DNA of 12,250 nt. Origin: Leptospiraceae bacterium (GTDB lineage: Bacteria; Spirochaetota; Leptospiria; Leptospirales; Leptospiraceae). Location of the stretch: the NCBI GenBank assembly GCA_027485405.1, contig JAIXRB010000120.1:1-12250 (forward strand). The letters are read 5' to 3'. Of this stretch, positions 1 through 5,837 are shown in pieces. The number at the start of each line of letters is the position of its first letter. The first letter of the stretch is position 1. The position numbers and the translations under genes are program-made. The notes beneath the pieces were generated by a model. The model ran no database searches, had not been told where the DNA came from, and worked only from the letters and a program-made list of their open reading frames with translations.

Positions 1-809
1 CCTGTGCCTCCTGAAATAGCTCGAAGGAAAGCAAACAATCCCCCCGCCTGTGCCGCCTTAGGAGAGAATGCGTCCCTAAATACATCGCCGATAAAACTAA
101 AAAAGCTAACAAAGCCAGAAGAAAAAAGCCCGAAGTAAGCTATGAGAAAACTAATGATACCGAAGGTAGCAAAGAAAGATGCTGATTTTCCTACTCTTCT
201 GATTCCACCTAAAGCAACGAAAACAAGAATTACCGCTAGAGAGATTGGCCCAGACAATCCGCCCAGGTTTAGTCCTTCTTTGGTAATAAAAGTTAGGGTT
301 AAAAAAGGGAAAACACCACCAAAGGAAAGTACGGTGAGAATGCTTGCCATTGCAAACGCTTGGGCGAGCCATTTGGCTCTAAGAGCTTTTTCTATAAAAT
401 ACATAGGCCCCGATAGATAGCGCCCACTCGGGAGTGTGTTGCGGAATTTTACAGCAAGAGTAGAAGAAACCATACGAATGGGCATAATAAAAAAGGAGGC
501 GACCCAAATCCAAAAAAGAGAACCTAATCCACCGTAGGCAATGGCGAGGGCAGTTCCAATGATCGAACCCAATAATAGGGAAGACCCAGAACCCGCAAAA
601 AAAGCTTGTGAGTGGACCAATTGGCCTTTTGAGCTTTTGTAATCCATGTTTCCCGTTAGGATTTTGAAAGCCAAAAAGAGGTAACGTATTTGGGGAAATC
701 CCATGCGGAAGGAAAGGTAAATTCCAGCGATGATCACCAAATAAAAATAAGGGCTTAAGATGTCTGTGCCCAAAATAAGAGCCGAATCGTCTTGAAAGAG
801 GTTTTCCAT
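1..809 (-). CDS. AGCS-family amino acid carrier (sodium:alanine symporter type), C-terminal part beyond window
   Basis: The reading frame runs off the left edge, leaving about 269 N-terminal residues of an inner-membrane transporter. Hydrophobic helices occupy most of the sequence. The stretch at residues 93-143, with GGLGSLFWIW, LAVKFR and SGPMYFIEKAL, matches the conserved core of the AGCS family (canonical GGPGAxFWMW, LAVKYR, GGPMYYIEKGL). This family usually imports alanine or glycine with Na+. The glycine-rich segment before it (residues 73-86) reads GSGSSLLLGSIIGT rather than the usual form containing GTGNI, so substrate or ion coupling may differ. The break falls just before the family's usual SNEAG region. 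An in-frame ATG at 821 would add four residues. Neither start has a clear Shine-Dalgarno, and I chose 809 arbitrarily. A perfect TTGACA lies upstream (846-851, read on the minus strand) but lacks a good -10. The family is fairly sure; the substrate is unknown. Confidence 0.8.
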   Translation of the reverse strand, partial: MENLFQDDSALILGTDILSPYFYLVIIAGIYLSFRMGFPQIRYLFLAFKILTGNMDYKSSKGQLVHSQAFFAGSGSSLLLGSIIGTALAIAYGGLGSLFWIWVASFFIMPIRMVSSTLAVKFRNTLPSGRYLSGPMYFIEKALRAKWLAQAFAMASILTVLSFGGVFPFLTLTFITKEGLNLGGLSGPISLAVILVFVALGGIRRVGKSASFFATFGIISFLIAYFGLFSSGFVSFFSFIGDVFRDAFSPKAAQAGGLFAFLRAISGGT

Positions 810-844
810 AGGGTTGCCCATTCAAGAAATTGGATAAAACTCAA

Positions 845-1654
845 ATGTCAAGATGTATTGTGATCATCCTCTGCCTTGCCCTAACCCCTGCAGTGGCTTT
901 GTTTTCTGAGAAATCTGCCTATGAACTGGGGATTCGAACTGGTATAGGCCAGAGAGTTCCTGGTAGATTGGATGGAAACCTAAATGGATTTACCTCCACT
1001 TTCAATGCCCTCATTCCATCAGAAATCACTTTGAGTAGTTCCAATCAAACAGGAACGATTGAGTTCTTTGGGAAAACAAATCTCGGCTCTGGTCAGAAAT
1101 TTGGAATCATTTTGGGTAGGCAAGACCTTGCCCCAATCCAATTAACAGAAATTACTGGAGATTTATTTTTTACTACTCTCAAATCTGACATTTACTCCTA
1201 CCATGCCTTATTCGCTTATTACTTTGTTACCCCTTTTGCCAGGCATTGGGAATGGGAGAATGGATTGGGCTTTGGACCAACAATCACGGACTGGGTCATT
1301 CGAGGATCTTCTGGGAGTTTTGGAACCAATCGTAATTTCTTTCCCCAAGAGGGCGACTTACGTGGAGTAGGTCTTGCTATGCGAGGCGAGAGCAGTTTGA
1401 CCAGGCAGATTTTAGAAAAAACTCATTTGCAATTGACCTTGGGGTATCATTTTATCACTGTTCCACAATTTAGCGGAAATTACAATGGGGAACAATCCAG
1501 TATCTACATCGGCGAATCGGGTAGAATCGGTGTTTTAGACGAAACCCGAGTGACAGATGCCAGTTTTCAAACCAATCAGTTTTTGCGGCGTTTTGATATT
1601 GCAACCGGAACCTGGAATTTATATTTTTCGGTAGTCCAACGGTTTTTGGATTGA
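845..1654 (+). CDS. Predicted outer-membrane beta-barrel protein, unknown function
   Basis: This is an exported protein of 269 residues if it starts at the ATG at 845. The N-terminus MSRCIVIILCLALTPAVALF looks like a signal peptide, with cleavage near residue 18-20. The mature part alternates polar and hydrophobic residues, is rich in Gly, Thr and aromatic residues (for example YSYHALFAYYF and LQLTLGYHF), and ends in a strand-like segment, WNLYFSVVQRFLD. This is the pattern of an outer-membrane barrel of roughly 10-14 strands. A longer reading from TTG at 830 adds five residues, but they weaken the signal peptide and lack a clear ribosome site. It diverges from the symporter gene with only 35 bases between starts, so at least one promoter must lie inside the opposite gene. 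I do not recognise a specific family, and a transported substrate cannot be inferred. Confidence 0.75.
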   Translation: MSRCIVIILCLALTPAVALFSEKSAYELGIRTGIGQRVPGRLDGNLNGFTSTFNALIPSEITLSSSNQTGTIEFFGKTNLGSGQKFGIILGRQDLAPIQLTEITGDLFFTTLKSDIYSYHALFAYYFVTPFARHWEWENGLGFGPTITDWVIRGSSGSFGTNRNFFPQEGDLRGVGLAMRGESSLTRQILEKTHLQLTLGYHFITVPQFSGNYNGEQSSIYIGESGRIGVLDETRVTDASFQTNQFLRRFDIATGTWNLYFSVVQRFLD

Positions 1655-1691
1655 CTGGTTCTGATTTTGGATAGAAATATTGCCAAGCTCT

Positions 1692-1931
1692 ATGAAATCC
1701 CCTAAAGTCATCTCCATCGGGATCCGCGAACTCTCCCACCAAAAAGTCATCTTAGCGGCTTGGTACAATTTCTTAAAAGAAAGCTTTGATCAAAAAAAAT
1801 GCACTGGCGACGAATTTACAGAGTTCCTAAAGGCAAATGTGATGTATGACCTGGACAAAGACCAGATCGAACTCATGCTTTCTGGTTCCGAACAACTTCT
1901 TGAGGAATTCAAAAAATCCATCTTCGGATGA
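1692..1931 (+). CDS. Small conserved-type hypothetical protein, 79 residues
   Basis: This is a small soluble protein with no signal peptide or membrane segment. It is acidic and lysine-rich and predicted mostly helical, with two amphipathic stretches around AAWYNFLKESF and QIELMLSGSEQLLEEFKKS. I recognise no family. Its stop overlaps the start of the ArsC/Spx-like gene in an ATGA junction, so the two are probably translationally coupled and may act together. A TTG at 1680 would add four residues and has GGA about eight bases upstream; the ATG at 1692 has no evident ribosome site, so the start is uncertain. Reality of the gene is supported by the coupling, by frame continuity after the upstream gene's stop, and by a believable composition. 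Confidence 0.6.
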   Translation: MKSPKVISIGIRELSHQKVILAAWYNFLKESFDQKKCTGDEFTEFLKANVMYDLDKDQIELMLSGSEQLLEEFKKSIFG

Positions 1932-2275
1932 ATCTTCAGATCTTCGGTTCCAAAAAATGTAAGGACTCTAAGAAGGCTCAGCTCTTCTTCCAGGAGCGAC
2001 GCATTCCTTTTCAATTCATCAACATCCAAGAGAAACCTATGAGCAAAGGCGAATTGCAGGCTGTTCTCAGCTCTCTCAAACTCGATGATCTAATTGATAC
2101 TGAATCCAAAGTCTATGAAGATAAAAATCTCAAATATATGACCTATGACAAAGAAGCGGCACTCCTCGAAAACCCCATGCTCCTCAAAACACCAGTTGTG
2201 CGTGACGGAAGAAAAGCTACTGTCGGGATGCAAATTGACGTTTGGAAAAAGTGGATAGAAGAGTCTAAAAAGTAA
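1928..2275 (+). CDS. ArsC/Spx-family (YffB-like) thioredoxin-fold protein
   Basis: The protein has 115 residues, the usual length of the ArsC/Spx/YffB family. It begins with a short beta strand, then Cys11-Lys-Asp-Ser14-Lys-Lys-Ala at the start of the first helix. This is the family's active-site position in the CxxS form, so it has one redox Cys rather than a CxxC pair. The second strand IPFQFINIQEKP and the C-terminal segment NPMLLKTPVVRDG (residues 81-93) correspond to the conserved cis-Pro region. Such proteins are glutathione- or thioredoxin-linked reductases or RNA-polymerase-binding regulators. No ars genes adjoin it, so arsenate reduction should not be assumed. It overlaps the upstream small gene by four bases, and the SRPBCC gene starts nine bases downstream. 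The family call is fairly sure; the function is not. Confidence 0.8.
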   Translation: MNLQIFGSKKCKDSKKAQLFFQERRIPFQFINIQEKPMSKGELQAVLSSLKLDDLIDTESKVYEDKNLKYMTYDKEAALLENPMLLKTPVVRDGRKATVGMQIDVWKKWIEESKK

Positions 2276-2284
2276 TCGAAGACT

Positions 2285-2725
2285 ATGATAGAATCTATTG
2301 CCCAAGCTACCATTTCTAAACCAATCCAAATCGTTTTCGATTACCTGAGCAAACTAGAAATCCAAACCGAATACAATTCTTCTGTAAAGAAAAGTGAAAA
2401 GATCCTCGAGCCATCTGCGCAGTATGGACTACCGCAATACAAAATCGAAATAGACTTGGGAATCTTTAGCATGAAAGAAATCTATATGGTTACTGAAAGC
2501 AAAAGTCCCACTCTTTTAAAAGCGAAATGTTTAGGCTCCAACATACAGTTCGAAGATGTTTATGAATTAGAAGAAGTGACGAAAGACCTCACCTCCCTAA
2601 AAATCACAGATCGAATGGAGTTAAAGGGTCTCTTACGATGGAGCGAACCCCTAGCCCATCCCATCCTAAAAACCCAAATGCAAGAGAACCTAAACCGACT
2701 TAAAAAAAACTTAGAAAACCATTAG
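2285..2725 (+). CDS. SRPBCC/START-like (polyketide cyclase/dehydrase-type) protein
   Basis: This is a cytoplasmic protein of 146 residues with no signal peptide. It opens with a beta strand ending in ISKPIQIVFDYLSKLE, where the 'I-x-x-P-x-x-x-V-F-x-Y' pattern is typical of the first helix of SRPBCC helix-grip folds. The middle alternates strands such as YKIEIDLGIF, EIYMV and SLKITDRMEL. The C-terminal end from about residue 120 is a long amphipathic helix, ending QMQENLNRLKKNLE, as in Coq10 and polyketide-cyclase-like proteins. The fold forms a pocket for lipids or aromatic ligands. It follows the ArsC/Spx-like gene by nine bases with GAAG just ahead of the ATG, so it likely belongs to the same transcript. 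The ligand is unknown. Confidence 0.7.
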   Translation: MIESIAQATISKPIQIVFDYLSKLEIQTEYNSSVKKSEKILEPSAQYGLPQYKIEIDLGIFSMKEIYMVTESKSPTLLKAKCLGSNIQFEDVYELEEVTKDLTSLKITDRMELKGLLRWSEPLAHPILKTQMQENLNRLKKNLENH

Positions 2726-2735
2726 CCTTTTCTAC

Positions 2736-2764
2736 TTGTACTCTCTCTCGGGCAATCCGATACT
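2736..2764 (+). promoter_or_regulatory. Candidate sigma70-type promoter for the OmpA-like gene
   Basis: TTGTAC (2736-2741) and GATACT (2759-2764) are separated by exactly 17 bases in the 45-base gap between the SRPBCC stop and the OmpA-like start. Agreement with consensus is only 3/6 and 4/6. Transcription would begin at or next to the ATG at 2771, implying a leaderless message; this fits the lack of a Shine-Dalgarno there. It is weak on sequence alone. Confidence 0.3.
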
Positions 2765-2770
2765 GATCTT

Positions 2771-3235
2771 ATGGGAAAAATCTTATCGTATTTTACGTTT
2801 CAAGTTCAAATCCTGAGTCTTTCTGCTATAGGGTTTGTTATGTGTACATATATTCTCTTAGCAGATTCTACCGTTTACGATAATCCGACTAAAAAAACAA
2901 CTGTGATCGATTCTTTGGAAGCCTTTTCCATTTACTATGCCAAAGGATCAGTAACCTTAACTAAAACAGACCAAACTCGCTTGCAAAAATTTGCAGATTA
3001 CTTAGTTTCTGATCCTACTAAAGAAGTTAGAATCGAGTCTCATGCTTTCTTGGAAGGCAATGAGAATAAAGAGCTGTTACTGAGCGAGAAACGTTCTTTA
3101 GAAGTAGAGAGGTTTTTCCTTATCCATGGCGTTCAAGAATCGCAAATAAGAAGATTCTTTTATGGGGGTTCCAGACCAGACAAATCAGCAGAACAGATTC
3201 TCAATCGAAACACAAAAGTTAGCCTAAATCGTTGA
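2771..3235 (+). CDS. OmpA C-terminal-domain-like exported protein, atypical ligand site
   Basis: The protein has 154 residues. A hydrophobic segment at residues 11-30 is a signal peptide or membrane anchor; Cys25 lies in it, but VMC is a poor lipobox. Residues about 50-152 follow the OmpA C-terminal pattern: YYAKGSVTLTKTDQTRLQKFADYL, VRIESHA, LLLSEKRSLEVERFFLIHGV, QIRRFFYGGSRP and NRNTKVSL. This domain usually anchors proteins to peptidoglycan in the periplasm. The canonical GHTD is SHAF here (residues 90-93), so the Asp that contacts diaminopimelate is Phe, and NRRVE is NRNTKV. Peptidoglycan binding is therefore doubtful. No Shine-Dalgarno precedes the ATG. Its end overlaps the convergent glycosyltransferase by 12 bases. 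Confidence 0.75.
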   Translation: MGKILSYFTFQVQILSLSAIGFVMCTYILLADSTVYDNPTKKTTVIDSLEAFSIYYAKGSVTLTKTDQTRLQKFADYLVSDPTKEVRIESHAFLEGNENKELLLSEKRSLEVERFFLIHGVQESQIRRFFYGGSRPDKSAEQILNRNTKVSLNR

Positions 3236-3826
3236 TTGAAAGAATTTCCAATCTTCGATTGTATCAACATCTCGAAGAGTGGGAAGCAAATGAAATGGTT
3301 CAGATTTTTCAGTAAACTTGTCAATGGTTCTTTGGAAAACCTCACTCGTACTCCACGGAATTCCTTCAAACCAATAGGCATTTGGGTTTTTTAAACCAAT
3401 TAAATAATACCCCCCGTCAAGAGCTGGTCCAATGCAGGATTTTCCACTTCCTAGCGCTTGGAATGCCTCTGCCAAAATGGAAGACGTTAAAAAAGGACAA
3501 TCTGTTCCAATGACACATAGATTTTCTTGTTCCGAAGAAAAATCACGAAACGCTTCTGTTAATTTAGCACCTAAGTTCCCTTCTACTTGAATTCTTTCCT
3601 CATATGAGTTGGAAAAAACTGAGTTTTCAGGTATAAAAGAATCCCAATAGACTAAAACTCGACAAGAATGCAATTTTATTAATTCATCTATTACTTGCTT
3701 TGTGTATTTCAAAAGAAATTGATAGATTTCTAATGCCTGTTTGTCACCTATTGACTTAGCTAACCTGCTTTTAACCTGACCGAGAACGGGTGGTTTTGCG
3801 AAAACGATCAATCCGGAAGAATACAA
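3224..3826 (-). CDS. TIGR04282/DUF2064-family glycosyltransferase-like protein (GT-A fold)
   Basis: The product is a cytoplasmic GT-A-like protein of 200 residues. LIVFAKPPVLGQVKSRL at the N-terminus, GTDCP (about 107-111), GPALDGGYYLIGL (about 133-145), WST (158-160) and LRDVDTIED near the end are the full signature of the family. NCBI titles it 'arsenosugar biosynthesis glycosyltransferase', a label from context elsewhere; no ArsM or ArsS gene lies in this window. An ATG at 3859 is possible, but GGAGG (3835-3839) sits eight bases from the TTG at 3826, and that start gives the family's normal N-terminus. It is the last gene of the operon, and its first 56 bases lie inside the end of the GT-C gene. 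Donor and acceptor are unknown. Confidence 0.85.
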   Translation of the reverse strand: MYSSGLIVFAKPPVLGQVKSRLAKSIGDKQALEIYQFLLKYTKQVIDELIKLHSCRVLVYWDSFIPENSVFSNSYEERIQVEGNLGAKLTEAFRDFSSEQENLCVIGTDCPFLTSSILAEAFQALGSGKSCIGPALDGGYYLIGLKNPNAYWFEGIPWSTSEVFQRTIDKFTEKSEPFHLLPTLRDVDTIEDWKFFQSTI

Positions 3827-5120
3827 GCGAGAAGCCTCCAATAATTTCAATACATGCAAGGAATAAGGAATGATACCAAATCGGAAAGCTGTAAATTAGA
3901 TAACTGTTTAAAGTTAGAAAAGTATACAATATAATGATATGCACAACTTTCTTTCGAGGAATTGCCAAAGACACAACAGGTAAAAGATACCAAGGATGCA
4001 CAACGGGAGAGAAAACCAAAAGAAAGGCAAATCCATAAAATAGGGTAGTTTTAATTCGGAGTTTCTCATTTCTTAAATTCTTACCTTCCCTAACCCACCA
4101 AAAACAAAACAAAAGAAATCCAATCCCTAAAGAGAGTAAACCAGAAAGAAACAAGTAGGGTTTAGCAAAGGTATCCAATGCTAAGTAAAGAAAAGGTTCA
4201 AACATTCCATGAAATCGAAAGGAATGGAAAAATAGTCCCATTCCAAAGTTAGTTTGGGAGTCTAGCTCACTGAATTGGAAAAAAAATAGGGAGAGGCAAA
4301 CCAAAACTGTTCCGATTGCAAACGGTAGGCGTTGCCTCTGTTTTTGGAGAAAGTAAACAATGGGTAAGACAAAAAGATAACTTTGCTTTATGCATAAACC
4401 AAAGAGATTCCAAAGATTGATAAGAAAATTAGTATTGTTCTCACTATTTAGCATTGCCTTCCGCAGTTGCAAAAGAACAAGAACGAGCAATGGTTCCGGA
4501 TGGCATTGCGAAACCGATTCTAAAACTACAAGGGGATTTGCCGCATACAACCAAAGTACTGTTTTGTTTCCTTTGGAAAGGATTTTCAAATTCCAAAACT
4601 CGATTCCTAAAAAGAAAAGTTGGTAGAACCATGCAAAGCGAATCCAATCCGTTGCAATGGAAAAGAAAAGAAATGGGAAAGTGAAAACCGCCTGCAAGGC
4701 AGGTGGATAAACCGAGAAAAATTCGGGGCTATTCATTTTAATGATTAAAGCCTGAACACTTAAAATCTCTTCAGTCGAAGTCGAGGCTATGCTTAAACCT
4801 TGGGTCAACCAACCCATCGGTGAATATATGTATGGTGAAATTCCTTTTGAAACTAGAAATCCATCAAAGATAAAACGAAACCAATCATCAGAAAAAAGAG
4901 GCTCTCTGCCCATAGTCACCAAACGGAATCCGATTCCGAATAAAACAAGGCGGTGAACATCCCAACTTTTAAGAAAAAGAAAAGAAGGTAAAAAGAGACC
5001 AAACGCTAAAACGAGAAAGGCAAACCAAAGCATAGGATTCTCTTTGATCGCTACGCTTGGTATCAGAAAGAAAAACAAGGATAAGCAAATGATCGAGCCA
5101 TAGGAAAGAGCAACTTTCAA
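3771..5120 (-). CDS. GT-C-type polytopic membrane glycosyltransferase (polyprenol-phosphate-sugar dependent, inferred)
   Basis: This is an integral inner-membrane protein of 449 residues with roughly ten or more hydrophobic helices. After the first two or three helices comes FSDDWFRFIFDG with GISPYIYSP (residues 77-101). This matches the DDxxRYxWDG...GxxPY loop of GT87/MptB-like GT-C enzymes, where the acidic pair is the catalytic, periplasm-facing motif. VHPWYLLPVV near the C-terminus is the usual late GT-C motif. Such enzymes transfer a sugar from a polyprenyl-phosphate donor on the outer face of the inner membrane. The GT2 gene just upstream could make that donor. The start is TTG with AGGAAG nine bases ahead, overlapping the GT2 stop. 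A second protein with the same motifs is encoded at 8629-9798. The acceptor is unknown. Confidence 0.8.
   Translation of the reverse strand: MKVALSYGSIICLSLFFFLIPSVAIKENPMLWFAFLVLAFGLFLPSFLFLKSWDVHRLVLFGIGFRLVTMGREPLFSDDWFRFIFDGFLVSKGISPYIYSPMGWLTQGLSIASTSTEEILSVQALIIKMNSPEFFSVYPPALQAVFTFPFLFFSIATDWIRFAWFYQLFFLGIEFWNLKILSKGNKTVLWLYAANPLVVLESVSQCHPEPLLVLVLLQLRKAMLNSENNTNFLINLWNLFGLCIKQSYLFVLPIVYFLQKQRQRLPFAIGTVLVCLSLFFFQFSELDSQTNFGMGLFFHSFRFHGMFEPFLYLALDTFAKPYLFLSGLLSLGIGFLLFCFWWVREGKNLRNEKLRIKTTLFYGFAFLLVFSPVVHPWYLLPVVSLAIPRKKVVHIIILYTFLTLNSYLIYSFPIWYHSLFLACIEIIGGFSLVFFRIDRFRKTTRSRSG
3835..3839 (-). promoter_or_regulatory. Shine-Dalgarno GGAGG deciding a TTG start
   Basis: The minus strand reads GGAGG followed by eight bases and TTG (3826-3824). 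It lies inside the 3' end of the upstream GT-C gene. It favours the TTG at 3826 over the ATG at 3859, which has no comparable site. Confidence 0.7.
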
Positions 5121-5126
5121 TGGAAA

Positions 5127-5837
5127 CTACTTCCTGAGAATCAAAAGAGAAGCAAAAACCCAAAGGATTTTTAAGCCAACTCGAATTGACATGATTAGGT
5201 TGCCTGAGATTTTAGATTTTCCTCCAAATCGTTTCTTGTAACGGACTGGGATTTCTATCACCTTAGCTCCAACTTGCAAAGCTTTGATTTGCATTTCAAT
5301 GTTCCAACCCCAAGTCAAATCTTTCATGGCGAGTTCTTGCAATAAACTATATTTTATCAAGCGAAACGGCCCTAAATCAGTAAACGACTGTTTGAAAAAG
5401 ATCTTCAATAGTGCGCAAGTAAATGCATTTCCGTAGCGCTGAATGAATTGAAGAGACCCTGGCTCAGCCAAACCCAGGACTCGCGAGCCAATCACAAGGT
5501 CTCCTGAGTTCTTAGCATCTTCTAATGCATGATATTCGCTAATCTCATCAGAGCCGTCGCCGTCCAAAAAAAGAATCCAATCTGGTTTGGTTTTTAGATT
5601 TTGAATTTCTGCAAGTGCCGCTAAGCATGCTGATCCGTAGCCCTTTACTGGGGCACTGACCAAATTGACCCCAAAGCCTTTGACAATTTCGGAAGTTCTA
5701 TCGATGGAACCATTGTCTGAGACAAAAATCTCATTTTTTTCAAATCTCTTTAAATCCAGAAGATTAGATAAAACTTTGCCTATGGATTCTTCTTCATTTC
5801 TAACTGGAATGATAACAAAAGTTCTAGAAATTGTCAT
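5127..5837 (-). CDS. GT2 family glycosyltransferase, DPM1/polyprenyl-phosphate sugar synthase-like
   Basis: The protein has 236 residues. VIIPVRNEEESIGKVL (8-23), VSDNGSIDRT (39-48), the metal-binding DGDGSD (92-97), DLVIGSR (113-119), FTDLGPFRLIK (152-162) and RYKKRFGGKSKISG (199-212) follow the DPM/DPG-synthase-like order. The only membrane-like stretch is a short hydrophobic tail at the C-terminus. The expected reaction is transfer of a sugar from a nucleotide sugar to a polyprenyl phosphate on the cytoplasmic side, feeding a GT-C enzyme such as its downstream neighbour. The start overlaps the cytochrome gene stop as ATGA and has GAGG three bases ahead. The gap to the GT-C gene is six bases. 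Sugar identity cannot be read from the sequence. Confidence 0.85.
   Translation of the reverse strand: MTISRTFVIIPVRNEEESIGKVLSNLLDLKRFEKNEIFVSDNGSIDRTSEIVKGFGVNLVSAPVKGYGSACLAALAEIQNLKTKPDWILFLDGDGSDEISEYHALEDAKNSGDLVIGSRVLGLAEPGSLQFIQRYGNAFTCALLKIFFKQSFTDLGPFRLIKYSLLQELAMKDLTWGWNIEMQIKALQVGAKVIEIPVRYKKRFGGKSKISGNLIMSIRVGLKILWVFASLLILRK

Noticed and set aside
379..825. A 148-residue minus-strand frame
   Set aside because: It is a shadow of the AGCS transporter frame, which is open to the window edge and has clear family motifs and helices; this frame has low-complexity His/Trp/Pro-rich sequence.
846..851. Perfect TTGACA on the minus strand as the symporter promoter
   Set aside because: No acceptable -10 occurs 15-18 bases away; the best hexamers (TTCTTG, TCTTGA) fit poorly, so it is not listed as a promoter.
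3224..3235. A terminator between the convergent OmpA-like and TIGR04282 genes
   Set aside because: The genes overlap by 12 bases and I see no hairpin with a T-run nearby.
1928..3826. An arsenic resistance or arsenosugar locus, from the ArsC-like gene and the TIGR04282 glycosyltransferase
   Set aside because: The two genes are on opposite strands in different units, the ArsC-like protein is of the CxxS YffB/Spx type, and no ArsM, ArsS, ArsB or ArsR gene is present. The arsenosugar name is only a family label.
3827..3859. ATG start at 3859 for the TIGR04282 protein
   Set aside because: The added 11 residues precede the normal family N-terminus and no ribosome site is seen, whereas GGAGG is correctly spaced for the TTG at 3826.
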